This document shows positions 28,801-37,429 of a DNA stretch of 64,000 nucleotides, piece by piece. The notes under the pieces are model-generated. The model was not told the DNA's origin, made no database searches, and saw nothing but the letters and a program-made list of their open reading frames with translations. A program made the translations under genes and the position numbers. The stretch comes from Martinezella rhizogenes (GTDB lineage Bacteria; Pseudomonadota; Alphaproteobacteria; Rhizobiales; Rhizobiaceae), in the NCBI RefSeq assembly GCF_007002745.1, contig NZ_SGNY01000003.1:62001-126000 (forward strand). The letters run 5' to 3'. Positions within the stretch are counted from its first letter, which is position 1, and each line of letters begins with the position of its first letter.

Positions 28801-31309
28801 TGAGACCGTGCAAAAGGCAAGCGAGATCACCAAGACCCTCGCATCGGGTGCCATGAGCCACGGCGCGCTGGTTGCTGCTGCCCATGAGGCGGTGGCCCAC
28901 GGCACCAACATGGTCGGCGGCATGTCGAATTCCGGCGAGGGCGGCGAGCATATCTCCCGTTACGGCACCATCCGTGCCTCGCGCATCAAGCAGTTCGCCT
29001 CCGGCCGCTTCGGTGTCTGGGCCGGTTATCTTGCCGATCCGATGCTGGAAGAGATCGAGATCAAGATTGGCCAGGGCGCAAAGCCGGGCGAGGGCGGGCA
29101 GCTGCCATCTCCCAAGGTGACGGTGGAGATCGCTGCGGCGCGCGGTGGCACGCCAGGCGTCGAGCTGGTCTCGCCGCCGCCGCATCATGATACCTATTCG
29201 ATCGAGGACCTGGCCCAGCTTATCCACGACGCCAAGGCGGCACGCGTGCGCGTCATCGTCAAGCTCGTATCGTCGGAAGGCATCGGCACGATTGCAGTCG
29301 GCGTCGCCAAGGCGGGTGCGGATGTCATCAACGTTGCCGGCAATACCGGCGGCACGGGTGCTGCGGCCGTTACCAGCCTCAAATATACCGGCCGTGCGGC
29401 GGAAATCGGCATAGCCGAGGTGCATCAGGCGCTGTGCGCCACCGGTCTGCGCGCCAAGGTGCTGCTACGTTGTTCCGGCGCGCACCAGACGGCGAGCGAC
29501 GTGGTGAAATCAGCCCTTCTCGGCGGCGACAGCTTCGAATTCGGCACCACGGCGCTGATGATGCTGAAATGCGTCATGGCGAAGAACTGCAACATCAAGT
29601 GCCCGGCCGGTCTCACCACCAATCAGGAAGCCTTCAACGGCGATCCGAGGGCGCTGGCGCAATATCTCATGAACATCGCCCATGAAACGCGCGAGATTCT
29701 GGCCGGGCTCGGGGTTGCCTCGCTGCGGGAAGCCCGTGGTCGTTCCGACCTTCTTCACCTCCTCGATCATCCGGCAAGCGTCGGCCAGCTTGACCTCCGG
29801 GCAATGCTTGCCGTGGTCGAAGAGGTGAAGATCGACAGCCCGGTCTATATGGAAAAGGACTTCGCACTCGACGATGCCTTCATCGATCTCGTGCGTTCGG
29901 CGCTGGTCGACAGCAAGCGCGAGAACATCGAGCTTGGCGGCAATCGTTTCCTCAACAATTGCAACAAGAGCGTCGGCGGCCAGCTCGCCGTCGATATCGA
30001 ACGCATGTTGAACCACGAACTTTCCGATGAGCAACTGGACGCGCTTCCGGCCGTCAAGCGGGATGGCCGTGGCCGCCGTTTTCTGGAAGCGGGTTCGGTG
30101 CGCATCGATACGTCAGGTTCGGCTGGTCAGTCCTTCGGCGCTTTCTGCAATGACGGCATGGTCATGGTGCATACCGGCACCTGCAATGACGGTGTCGGCA
30201 AAAGCGCCTGCGGCGGCACCATCGTCGTGCGCTCCCCCGGCGGCGGTTCGCAAGAGGCGGGCGGCAATGTGCTGGTCGGTAATTTCGCGCTATTCGGCGC
30301 CACCGGCGGCCGCACCTTCGTGGAAGGACAGGCGGGCGACCGTTTTGCGGTGCGTAATTCTGGCGCCACCGCCGTGGTCGAAGGCGTTGGCGATTTCGCC
30401 TGCGAATATATGACCAATGGTGCTGTTCTCAACCTTGGCAGTTTCGGCAAGGGTTTTGGCAACGGCATGAGCGGCGGCTTCGTCTATCAGTATGATCCCT
30501 ATGGCGATCTGCCGAAGAAGGTCAGCCATGATTCCATCCTGCTCGGCTCGATCACCGGTGAGGATGAACAGGCAGCAATCCACAATCAGGCAGTCCACCA
30601 GCTTCTAAGCCTGCATGTCGCAGAGACCGGCTCGGCCAAGGCGGCATGGCTTCTGGAAAACTGGGAGAGTGAGCAGCATAATTTCGTCTATGGCATGCCG
30701 CGCGCCCTGCTGCTTTATCAGGACAGCGATGAGATCCTCAAAGCCAAGCCCCGCAAGGAGCTGCTGGAGGAGCTGGCGTCGGCACTTGCCGCCCATCAGC
30801 TGCGCAAGTTCAAGCTCGCTTATCGGGACCGTAAGGCTGTCTTGAACGGAACGGTGCCGGGTTATGGCGAGACGGATACGGAAGACATGTATGCGCTTCT
30901 CAATAACTACACCGTATTGAGCATGGCGCAGGCCATCGCCCTGCAACGGTTGCCGATGGCATCCGGCCCTTCCGACCCGACAATAGAAAAAGCCGTGCGT
31001 AATCTCATCCTCACGGAAGATTACGCGCTGATGCAGCGCCTGCTGAAATATGCCCGTGAAGCACTTTCCGACCATAGCGACGAACAGCTCGCGGTGATGA
31101 TCGCGGCCAAGCGGCTTGACGATTACAAGCAGGCGCTGGCGCGCCGGAACATCTGGTCGGTGGACAGCCCCGGTACCTATGGCTGGATCATTCAGCAGAA
31201 CCGGAAAAACATCGAGAAGATCGGCCGTCTGCCGGGCTTCGAGGAGCTTTTCGCCGCTCGCGCCATCCCGGACCTTGCCACCGCATCCAGCCAGAACAGG
31301 GCAGCATGA
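25805..31309 (+). CDS. Glutamate synthase large-subunit-like protein (GltB-related, atypical)
   Basis: An 1834-residue protein with the domain order of the glutamate synthase alpha subunit. An N-terminal class II glutamine amidotransferase domain has the nucleophile Cys20 in SSCGVGFI (so the first 19 residues would be a cleaved propeptide), HRGG and the substrate-binding MAHNGELNT. The FMN/synthase domain (about 1000-1340) carries GEGGEHISRYG, IKIGQGAKPGEGGQLP and SPPPHHDTYSIEDLAQLIHD. The C-terminal GXGXG helix lies at about 1440-1580. It is some 270 residues longer than usual GltB, with extra sequence before the FMN domain and at the C-terminus. The FeS cysteines (1256, 1262, 1266) read C-x5-C-x3-C, one residue shorter than the usual x5/x4 spacing. 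No GltD follows; a CysJ-like reductase does. It may be a glutamate synthase using another electron donor, or a relative with another amide acceptor. Start is TTG. Confidence 0.85.
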   Translation: MSVTEQKFGLYDAAFEKSSCGVGFITRKDGMQTHDVLKRGHEALCAVPHRGGMSAEGVGDGAGVSLDLSLSFFRELTGQGSLKAGRFGVGNFFLPQNEAFHGEAVGIIGSALKEQGFSVLLVRDVPVNDAAIRPAAIPYQLPIRQWVFSAPAECATLAEFDWRIHKALLTIEALAYTVPELAGFYPLSLSARTQVLKGRLNSQEVMPYFCDLTDPRHEVHTMYFHTRFSTNTDPHPSMAQPFRLMAHNGELNTDKKNRLSEAAVALAKNASIVRPKGQSDSCRLDQTLQARVMEDGLDLVTAVVSMMPPAWENDDTLSPGVKAMLEYFSLYEEKNDGPAALIFGDGTIIGARLDRLGLRPLRTVETEDYLCVMSEAGQIAFPAESVIRRGRIEAGGMLYYDHAERRAFSTVEALELLASQRDYPSLLSEARVMLGDLPEVPADKQGSPLRYNGDLERHQRYVAYSHNQESFKFLMDPMLASGAEKISAMGYGNAINALSDQEGGVAKYFSQRFAQVTNPPLDSIREADGMTLRVALGAKPNSGAAKARQIVVRSPILTHLDMLRIREQPETPVRRFEMLYTPVFDAADANEAALRQAIDGLCDEVAAFAAEQGGIAVITDRHVSAGRAALPMIMVVSAINQRLIEEGLRLRVSLIVESGQFSSSHHIAAGLGFGASAVYPLGVQFRAEEKFGAEADKAFKRFAKAAEKSLMKTMGKVGLCTAESYIGGEFFEPNFLDTNDPVLKRYFPNVKTPVGGVTFAVIAQAVADWHRKALSVKGENDIPLLGLFKERAEGAGHSYGTTAVRGFVDMTEEKIGFDKGTENEEALRLLPLNRLEDAFGLNDAAYYHNSFDRLTPEAIDAFEVTPGYRSFARMMAEERARRPAALRDVLELPADVTFAGSAEEFRREMGRFSRQGNNSFMVRGLRCEAAGDGAFRLHLIGPHGHELARLAALGQSLLDRFGGDIAGHWLEGGALMVQAKGEAAAYLSLIRTAPESIPLETVQKASEITKTLASGAMSHGALVAAAHEAVAHGTNMVGGMSNSGEGGEHISRYGTIRASRIKQFASGRFGVWAGYLADPMLEEIEIKIGQGAKPGEGGQLPSPKVTVEIAAARGGTPGVELVSPPPHHDTYSIEDLAQLIHDAKAARVRVIVKLVSSEGIGTIAVGVAKAGADVINVAGNTGGTGAAAVTSLKYTGRAAEIGIAEVHQALCATGLRAKVLLRCSGAHQTASDVVKSALLGGDSFEFGTTALMMLKCVMAKNCNIKCPAGLTTNQEAFNGDPRALAQYLMNIAHETREILAGLGVASLREARGRSDLLHLLDHPASVGQLDLRAMLAVVEEVKIDSPVYMEKDFALDDAFIDLVRSALVDSKRENIELGGNRFLNNCNKSVGGQLAVDIERMLNHELSDEQLDALPAVKRDGRGRRFLEAGSVRIDTSGSAGQSFGAFCNDGMVMVHTGTCNDGVGKSACGGTIVVRSPGGGSQEAGGNVLVGNFALFGATGGRTFVEGQAGDRFAVRNSGATAVVEGVGDFACEYMTNGAVLNLGSFGKGFGNGMSGGFVYQYDPYGDLPKKVSHDSILLGSITGEDEQAAIHNQAVHQLLSLHVAETGSAKAAWLLENWESEQHNFVYGMPRALLLYQDSDEILKAKPRKELLEELASALAAHQLRKFKLAYRDRKAVLNGTVPGYGETDTEDMYALLNNYTVLSMAQAIALQRLPMASGPSDPTIEKAVRNLILTEDYALMQRLLKYAREALSDHSDEQLAVMIAAKRLDDYKQALARRNIWSVDSPGTYGWIIQQNRKNIEKIGRLPGFEELFAARAIPDLATASSQNRAA

Positions 31310-33072
31310 TGAAGATACCTTACATTCCACAGGATGCGCCGTTTAATGGTGACCAGCGCGCCTGGCTCGCCGGTTTTCTGGCCGGGCTCCACTCCCGCAC
31401 CGCCATCGGCCTCGAGACATCGGTGGCCTCTGCTGCCCCCAAGGCGACGGCCAGCCTGCTGAACATCCTTGTCGGCACCCAGACGGGCAACGCCGAGGCG
31501 TTGGCGATGGATATTGCCGCCGCTGCCCGCACCCAGGGCATGCAGCCGGTTGTGACGGCGCTGGACGACGTTTCGATGGACAGTCTCGGCTCCATGAAGC
31601 GTGTCATCGTCGTCACCTCGACCTACGGGGAAGGCGAGATGCCTGACAATGCCCAGCTGTTCTGGGAGGCGCTTGCCGCCGATGGCGCGCCACGACTGGA
31701 TGAGATGAATTTCGCCGTTCTTGCACTCGGCGATACCGGCTATGACGGCTTCTGCCAGGCGGGCAAGCTTATCGATACGCGTTTCGAACAGCTCGGCGGC
31801 AGGCGCATGAAGACGCGTATCGACTGCGACATCGATTTCGAGGATGCGGCCGCCGCCTGGATCGGCGAGACGCTGCCGCTTGCCCTCGCCATCGGTGGTG
31901 ACAATGCCGCCGCGATTACACCTGTGATCGCCGAGCCGCCCGCGCGGGCAAAACAGGGCTGGGGTCGCAAGAACCCTTATTCGTCACGGGTGAGCGTCAA
32001 TCGCCTTCTTTCCGGCCCGGCCTCGTCCAAGGAGATTCGCCATTACGAATTTGATCTTGGGGCAAGCGGCCTTGAATATGAGGCCGGGGACGCCCTTGGT
32101 GTCGTCCCCCTCAACGACCCGAAACTGGTCGCCGCTCTGCTCGAATGCTTTGGAGCGAGTGCGGATGGCGAGGTCACCGGCCTCGACCGGCCGATCGGTG
32201 ATGCGCTTCTGAACATGTTCGAGATATCGACGCCTTCGCGTGAACTGGTGGCTGAAATTGGCAAGCGCGCAGGACATGACGAGTTGAGCCATATCCTTGC
32301 CAATGGGGACAGGGAGCAGCTGGCCGCCTTTCTCTGGAGCAAGGATATTCTCGATCTGCTCAATCTCGGCGGAAAGCCCGTATTCGATCTTGCCGAATTC
32401 GTGACCTTCCTGAAGCCGCTGCAGCATCGCGCTTATTCCATCTCCTCCAGCCCGCTGGTTGCGGAAAACAGCGTGCATCTGACCATCGCCAGCGTGCGTT
32501 ATCGTGCCGATGGCCGCGAGCGTGGCGGCGTATGCTCCACCTATCTGGCGGACCGGGTTGAGGCCGACCAGAATGCCGGGATTTTCGTGTCGCCCAACAA
32601 GGCATTCCGCGTGCCGCAGGATAACGGCGCGCCTGTCATCATGGTCGGACCGGGCACCGGCATCGCGCCTTTCCGGGCCTTTCTGCAGGAGCGGCAGGCG
32701 AGGGGTGCTGCTGGTAAGAACTGGTTATTCTTTGGTGACCAGCACCGCCAGTCGGATTTCATCTACGAAAACGAGCTTGGTGACATGAGTCGTGATGGCG
32801 TGCTGACCCGTCTCGACCTTGCCTTCTCGCGGGATCAGGCGGAGAAGATCTATGTCCAGACCCGCATGCGCCAGAACGGCAAGGCGCTTTATCAATGGCT
32901 TGAAGAGGGCGGATATTTCTACGTCTGCGGTGATGCAACCCGCATGGCCAAGGATGTCGATGACGCCCTGCATCAGATCGTCGCCGACGAAGCCAGCATT
33001 TCTGCTGAAGCGGCAAGCGAGTATGTGAACCGGCTGAAGCGCGAAAAGCGCTATCTGCGCGACGTCTATTAG
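31306..33072 (+). CDS. CysJ-like diflavin reductase (sulfite reductase flavoprotein-type)
   Basis: NADPH-dependent diflavin reductase of 588 residues. A flavodoxin domain (about 45-190) has the FMN loop VGTQTGNAEA and TSTYGEGEMPDNA. The FAD domain shows HRAYSISSSPL (the RxYS motif) and GGVCSTYLADR, and the NADPH domain shows MVGPGTGIAPFRAFLQER and YVCGDATRMAKDVDDAL. The C-terminus ends RYLRDVY, as in CysJ. The start overlaps the stop of the GltB-like gene (ATGA), so the two proteins are made together. No sulfite reductase haemoprotein gene is present in the window, so I infer it supplies electrons to the GltB-like protein in place of GltD, but it could serve a distant CysI. Confidence 0.88.
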   Translation: MMKIPYIPQDAPFNGDQRAWLAGFLAGLHSRTAIGLETSVASAAPKATASLLNILVGTQTGNAEALAMDIAAAARTQGMQPVVTALDDVSMDSLGSMKRVIVVTSTYGEGEMPDNAQLFWEALAADGAPRLDEMNFAVLALGDTGYDGFCQAGKLIDTRFEQLGGRRMKTRIDCDIDFEDAAAAWIGETLPLALAIGGDNAAAITPVIAEPPARAKQGWGRKNPYSSRVSVNRLLSGPASSKEIRHYEFDLGASGLEYEAGDALGVVPLNDPKLVAALLECFGASADGEVTGLDRPIGDALLNMFEISTPSRELVAEIGKRAGHDELSHILANGDREQLAAFLWSKDILDLLNLGGKPVFDLAEFVTFLKPLQHRAYSISSSPLVAENSVHLTIASVRYRADGRERGGVCSTYLADRVEADQNAGIFVSPNKAFRVPQDNGAPVIMVGPGTGIAPFRAFLQERQARGAAGKNWLFFGDQHRQSDFIYENELGDMSRDGVLTRLDLAFSRDQAEKIYVQTRMRQNGKALYQWLEEGGYFYVCGDATRMAKDVDDALHQIVADEASISAEAASEYVNRLKREKRYLRDVY

Positions 33073-33112
33073 AAACGGATCGTACGGGGTCACCCTTGCT
33101 GCGCCTTCTGGC

Positions 33113-33706
33113 TCAGCAATTGGTGCAGGTGACCTCCGCATCGCGCTGCTTGAAGAAGTAATCACGGCCGATGGTGATCGATCTTACTCCCGATGAAGCG
33201 ATGTCGGGCATGAACATCAGCAATTCATGTGGAATGGAAAGTTCGACGTGAATGAGAAAGCTGTTTTCGATGAGCAGGCGGGTTGGAACCGTGACTGCCG
33301 ATCCCACCGCATATGGTCTCTGATCCTTCTCATCCCAGGACCAGGTTATTTTCGCCTGTTTCTGCTTGTCGATCGCTATGCCACTGATCTTCAGCTTCAA
33401 ACCCTTCGTGCTGTAAGGCGCAAAGACAGCCGCCGCAACATTCTGCATGTTTTTGAGATAGGCCTTGTCGACGGAGCCCGTTTTGGAGATCAGGTCGTTG
33501 ATCGTCGCTGAAGCGCTGCTTGCCCGCTTATAGGTATTGTAACCGATGGTGAGCTCGAAGGATGTCACATAAAGGGCGAGCAATATCGGGAAGAGAATTG
33601 CGAATTCCACAGCGCCCACGCCACGGCGATCCTTTACGAAGCGTGTGACGAGTGTTGTAAAACGAAGTCTGCCGTTCGCGACGGCGGCTATCAGGCCTGC
33701 CATCAT
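33113..33706 (-). CDS. TadE-like pseudopilin family protein (second of pair)
   Basis: Protein of 197 residues with a short basic N-terminus and the class III prepilin-like segment DRRGVGAVEFAILFPILLAL (about 27-46), in which the Glu at position 5 of the hydrophobic core is the TadE hallmark. The remainder is a periplasmic domain ending in a Cys-containing tail (EVTCTNC). The four-base overlap with the next gene upstream (33703-33706) shows a two-gene operon. Tad assembly genes are not seen in this window, so these are orphans relative to a secretion machine elsewhere, or have another role. Confidence 0.8.
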   Translation of the reverse strand: MMAGLIAAVANGRLRFTTLVTRFVKDRRGVGAVEFAILFPILLALYVTSFELTIGYNTYKRASSASATINDLISKTGSVDKAYLKNMQNVAAAVFAPYSTKGLKLKISGIAIDKQKQAKITWSWDEKDQRPYAVGSAVTVPTRLLIENSFLIHVELSIPHELLMFMPDIASSGVRSITIGRDYFFKQRDAEVTCTNC

Positions 33707-34299
33707 GAGCCCCCGCTTGTTGTATATTTCTCGTTCATGAAAGCGTCGGTCGCGACAATAAGGAAATGCGAGGGCATAGACCCGTCAGCTGGACGTATTT
33801 TGGTAAGATATGGACGGATGATATCGGCGATGACACGCCAGCGATAATAGACGCGCAGCATATTGATTGTTTCCGGTCCGCCCGGCTTGAAGCCGAATTG
33901 CGCCGTATCGAGATCGTAATATTCGCCGTAAGCCTTCAGGGGTACCGTGGTCGGAATATCCTTGAAGGCCGGAAAGGAACGAAGGTCGATATAGAGTTTC
34001 TGTTCGGTTTTTATCTCATCCGCAGAGCAGGTGATCATCACCGAGACTTCGTTGCAGAAGTTCTTGCGAAAATCCTCTTTCGAAATCGAACTGCTGATTT
34101 GTCCGGTGCGCAGACGCCGCGCCATGGTTTCCGTGGCATTTACGACAACCTGTTCCGCCATCATGGCGATGAAGGTCTCAATGATCGCAAAAACAACGAG
34201 GAAATAGGGAATGGCGAGTATCGCGAATTCAATGGCCGCTGTGCCGTCACGCGAAACCCCGAATTTTCGTAGCAATGGCGTCAGTCTGGCCAGTCGCAT
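33703..34299 (-). CDS. TadE-like pseudopilin family protein (first of pair)
   Basis: Protein of 198 residues, with a basic N-terminus followed by SRDGTAAIEFAILAIPYFLV (about 16-35), the characteristic GxxAIEFA motif of TadE/TadF minor pseudopilins with the conserved Glu. A periplasmic domain of about 150 residues follows with two Cys (NFCNEV and MITCSAD) that could form a disulfide. It is cotranscribed with the gene that follows it on the minus strand, also TadE-like but only distantly similar. Confidence 0.8.
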   Translation of the reverse strand: MRLARLTPLLRKFGVSRDGTAAIEFAILAIPYFLVVFAIIETFIAMMAEQVVVNATETMARRLRTGQISSSISKEDFRKNFCNEVSVMITCSADEIKTEQKLYIDLRSFPAFKDIPTTVPLKAYGEYYDLDTAQFGFKPGGPETINMLRVYYRWRVIADIIRPYLTKIRPADGSMPSHFLIVATDAFMNEKYTTSGGS

Positions 34300-34435
34300 A
34301 TGTGTCGATCTCTAGAATATGCGGCAAGCGCAACCGATGAATTTGTTGCAGACCATAACCAGCTGGTATTTAAATTCAGTTACCCCAACGGCTTCTACTT
34401 TAGCGATTCACGAAAATGACACAGGCTCCAAATGC

Positions 34436-34464
34436 AAAAAGCCCGGCATATTGCCGGGCTTTTT
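34436..34464. terminator. Terminator after fabI (works on either strand)
   Basis: GCCCGGCA (34441-34448) pairs with TGCCGGGC (34452-34459) around a TAT loop, flanked by AAAAA and TTTTT, so the hairpin has a T tract on both strands. It lies about 20 bp beyond the fabI stop codon and ends the fabA-fabB-fabI unit. Confidence 0.9.
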
Positions 34465-34484
34465 CGAAGGGAAGAAACGGGTTA

Positions 34485-35297
34485 TTATTCCGCGTCCGCT
34501 TTTGACAGAACCTCGAGTGTAGGGGTCGAGGTGATATTGTAACCGCAATCCACATAGTGGCACTCGCCGGTTACGCCGCGCGACAGGTTGGACAGCAGGT
34601 ACAGCGCCGATCCGCCAATATCCTCGATATCCGCCGTGCGCCTCAGCGGCGCGTTCTTCTGGTTCCATGCGTAAATAGCACGTGCGTCGGAAATGCCGGC
34701 ACCCGCCAGCGTGCGGACCGGACCAGCCGAGATGGCGTTGACGCGAATATCGCGCGGCCCGTAATCTGCAGCGAGATAACGCACGGATGCTTCAAGTGCC
34801 GCCTTGGCGACGCCCATGACGTTGTAGTTCGGGATGACGCGTTGCGAACCATTATAGGTCAGCGTCAGCATCGAACCACCATTCGTCATCAGTTCGGCGG
34901 CGCGCTTGGCAATTTCCGTGAATGAGAAGCAGGAAATGACCATGGTGCGGCTGAAATTGTCGCGGGTCGTGTTCGCGTAAAGACCCTTCAGCTCATTCTT
35001 GTCGGAAAACCCGATGGCGTGCACGACAAAATCCAGCGAGCCCCATTTTTCGCGGATCGCCGCAAAAAGTGCGTCGACAGAGGCGATATCCTCGACATCG
35101 CACGGCACGATGAAGTCAGAACCGAGTTCTGCGGCAAGCGGTTTTACGCGTTTACCAAGCGCTTCACCCTGATAGGTGAAGGCCAGTTCCGCACCCTGCG
35201 CCGCAAGTGCCTTTGAAATACCCCAGGCGATGGAGTGATTGTTCGCGACGCCCATGATGAGGCCGCGTTTACCCTGCATGATGCCGTTCATTGGCAA
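34485..35297 (-). CDS. fabI: Enoyl-[acyl-carrier-protein] reductase (NADH)
   Basis: Reduces trans-2-enoyl-ACP in the last step of each fatty-acid elongation cycle. The 270-residue atypical short-chain dehydrogenase has the NAD-binding GKRGLIMGVANNHSIAWGI, the FVVHAIGFSDK segment and the active-site Tyr-Lys pair in YNVMGVAKAALE, plus SAGPVRTLAGAGI. It immediately follows fabB (stop and start adjacent at 35297/35298), and ends the fabA-fabB-fabI operon for unsaturated fatty-acid synthesis. Confidence 0.95.
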   Translation of the reverse strand: MPMNGIMQGKRGLIMGVANNHSIAWGISKALAAQGAELAFTYQGEALGKRVKPLAAELGSDFIVPCDVEDIASVDALFAAIREKWGSLDFVVHAIGFSDKNELKGLYANTTRDNFSRTMVISCFSFTEIAKRAAELMTNGGSMLTLTYNGSQRVIPNYNVMGVAKAALEASVRYLAADYGPRDIRVNAISAGPVRTLAGAGISDARAIYAWNQKNAPLRRTADIEDIGGSALYLLSNLSRGVTGECHYVDCGYNITSTPTLEVLSKADAE

Positions 35298-36521
35298 TTA
35301 TCCGTTATGACGCTGGAAGACCAGCGTGGCGTTGGTGCCGCCGAAGCCGAAGGAATTGGAAAGGATGGTGTCGATCTTGGCGTTGTCGATGCGGCTGCGA
35401 ACGATCGGAACGCCCGCAAATTCCGGGTCGAGTTCGGAAATATGCGCGCTTTCGCCGATGAAGCGTTCCTGCATCATCAGCAGACCGTAGATCGATTCCT
35501 GCACGCCGGCTGCACCCAGCGAATGGCCGGTGAGGGACTTTGTCGACTGGATATGCGGAATCCTGTCGCCGAAGACTTCGCGGATCGCACCGATTTCCTT
35601 GCTGTCGCCAACCGGCGTCGAGGTGCCGTGGGTATTGATGTAGTCGATGTCGCCCTTGACGGTGGCGAGCGCCTGCCGCATGCAGCGGATTGCGCCTTCG
35701 CCTGACGGGGCCACCATGTCGTAACCGTCGGAGGTTGCGCCGTATCCGACGATCTCGGCGTAAATCTTGGCGCCGCGCGCCCTTGCATGTTCCAGTTCTT
35801 CGAGAACCAGCACGCCAGCGCCGCCAGCGATGACGAAGCCGTCGCGATTGACGTCATAGGCCCGTGAAGCGAGAGACGGAGTTTCGTTATATTTGGACGA
35901 CATCGCGCCCATGGCATCGAAGAGGTTGGACATCGACCAGTCGAGGTCTTCGTGGCCGCCTGCAAACATCACATCCTGCTTGCCCCACTGGATCATCTCG
36001 GCGGCGTTGCCGATGCAATGCGCCGAGGTGGAGCAGGCAGACGAGATCGAATAGTTGACGCCGTGGATCTTGAACCAGGTGGCGAGCGTTGCCGACGCGG
36101 TGGATGACATGGCCTTTGGCACGGCGAAGGGGCCGATACGCTTCGGGCTGTTGTTCTTCAGCGTAATATCGGCTGCTTCAACGATGGTGCGGGTGGACGG
36201 ACCGCCCGAACCCATGATGATGCCGGTGCGTTCATTGCCGCTGATGTCGCTCTCTTCGAGACCGGAATCGGCGATCGCCTGTTTCATGGCGACATGGTTC
36301 CACGCGCCGCCCTGCGACAGGAAGCGCATGGCGCGGCGGTCGACCAGATCGGTCGGGTCAAGAGACGGCTTGCCCCAGACCTGGCACTTGAAACCGTGTT
36401 CGGCAAAATCCGGCGAAAATGAAATGCCGGATTTGGCATCGCGCAACGATGCGGTGACTTCAGCGGCATCACCGCCGATGGAAGAAACAATACCGAGGCC
36501 GGTGACAACAACTCGTCTCAT
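35298..36521 (-). CDS. fabB: Beta-ketoacyl-ACP synthase I
   Basis: Condensing enzyme that elongates acyl-ACP with malonyl-ACP, needed for unsaturated fatty acids. The 407-residue thiolase-fold protein has the catalytic triad of KAS I/II: Cys in [14 protein letters not shown], His in [12 protein letters not shown] and His in [14 protein letters not shown]. The C-terminal [16 protein letters not shown] is the usual glycine-rich end. Assignment to FabB over FabF rests on adjacency to fabA. Confidence 0.95.
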   Translation of the reverse strand: MRRVVVTGLGIVSSIGGDAAEVTASLRDAKSGISFSPDFAEHGFKCQVWGKPSLDPTDLVDRRAMRFLSQGGAWNHVAMKQAIADSGLEESDISGNERTGIIMGSGGPSTRTIVEAADITLKNNSPKRIGPFAVPKAMSSTASATLATWFKIHGVNYSISSACSTSAHCIGNAAEMIQWGKQDVMFAGGHEDLDWSMSNLFDAMGAMSSKYNETPSLASRAYDVNRDGFVIAGGAGVLVLEELEHARARGAKIYAEIVGYGATSDGYDMVAPSGEGAIRCMRQALATVKGDIDYINTHGTSTPVGDSKEIGAIREVFGDRIPHIQSTKSLTGHSLGAAGVQESIYGLLMMQERFIGESAHISELDPEFAGVPIVRSRIDNAKIDTILSNSFGFGGTNATLVFQRHNG

Positions 36522-36596
36522 GAAAGGGACCTTTTCTTAAGATTTCGGCTGGACGACCGACGCCGCCCGGCCTTGCCAAGACTTATTCCGTCTGCT

Positions 36597-37112
36597 TCAG
36601 GCGGTCTTTTCTTTCGACAGCCCTACACGAAGGTCCGTCGCCTGATAAATGGTTTCTCCGTCGGCCTTCAGCCAGCCGTCGGCGGTTCCAAGCACCAGAC
36701 GGCCGCGCATCACACGCTTGAAATCGATACCGTATTGCAGGAGCTTGGTGTTCGGGCGAACCATGCCCTTGAATTTGACTTCGCCGGTGGAAAGCGCCAT
36801 GCCGCGGCCTTCTTCACCCAGCCAGCCGAGGAAGAAACCGGTCAGCTGCCACATGCCGTCAAGGCCGAGGCACCCCGGCATGATCGGGTTGCCCTGGAAA
36901 TGGCAGGGAAAATACCAGTCATCGGGGCTGACATCGTATTCGGCGCGGATGAAACCCTTGTCGAACGCGCCGCCGGTTTCGGAAATTTCGGTGATGCGGT
37001 GAACCATCAGCATGGGGGGCAATGGGAGCTGGGCATTTCCCGGGCCGAACAATTCGCCGCGACCGCAGGACAGGATCTCCTCGTAATTGTAACTTGATTG
37101 CCTCGTTGCCAT
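36597..37112 (-). CDS. fabA: 3-hydroxydecanoyl-ACP dehydratase/isomerase
   Basis: Dehydrates 3-hydroxydecanoyl-ACP and isomerises the product to cis-3-decenoyl-ACP, the branch point to unsaturated fatty acids. With the start at ATG 37112 ([14 protein letters not shown]) the protein has 171 residues, very close to E. coli FabA; the frame is open 14 codons further upstream without family similarity. The hot-dog active site is clear: His in [20 protein letters not shown] with the catalytic Asp at its end. First gene of the fabA-fabB-fabI unit, divergent from irr. Confidence 0.96.
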   Translation of the reverse strand: MATRQSSYNYEEILSCGRGELFGPGNAQLPLPPMLMVHRITEISETGGAFDKGFIRAEYDVSPDDWYFPCHFQGNPIMPGCLGLDGMWQLTGFFLGWLGEEGRGMALSTGEVKFKGMVRPNTKLLQYGIDFKRVMRGRLVLGTADGWLKADGETIYQATDLRVGLSKEKTA

Positions 37113-37429
37113 ACCGCTTTCACTTCCCCAGTTACTGGTGTTGATTGACTTCACTAGAGCAAGTTAGGTTCAAAATGAAGCGCTGCAAGGGCAAAGGCCG
37201 TTTCGCCCCCATTCTTTGTCTTCAGAACCTTCTTTGCAGAAGTCATTACCTCAATGTGCCGTCCGCATACAGGAACCATCGGGAAGGAACCAGAGGAAAT
37301 TTGCAAGAATGGCCGGTTTGCAGCCATTTGCGACACTCGGCGACGCTGAAACTATTGAAAGCATTCGCTGCAAAAGATATATGCTAATGCAATTGGTGAA
37401 TTTCACCCCTGTGCTTGGAATGGGATTGC
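37113..37429. other. Divergent intergenic region between fabA and irr
   Basis: About 317 bp without a convincing gene. It must contain the promoters of both fabA and irr, but I could not find a clear -35/-10 pair, nor an iron-control element or RirA box I would defend. Short ORFs here have no family features. Confidence 0.4.

Noticed and set aside
37113..37429. Iron-control element or RirA box between fabA and irr
   Set aside because: Some AT-rich segments look suggestive, but none matches a consensus well enough by eye.
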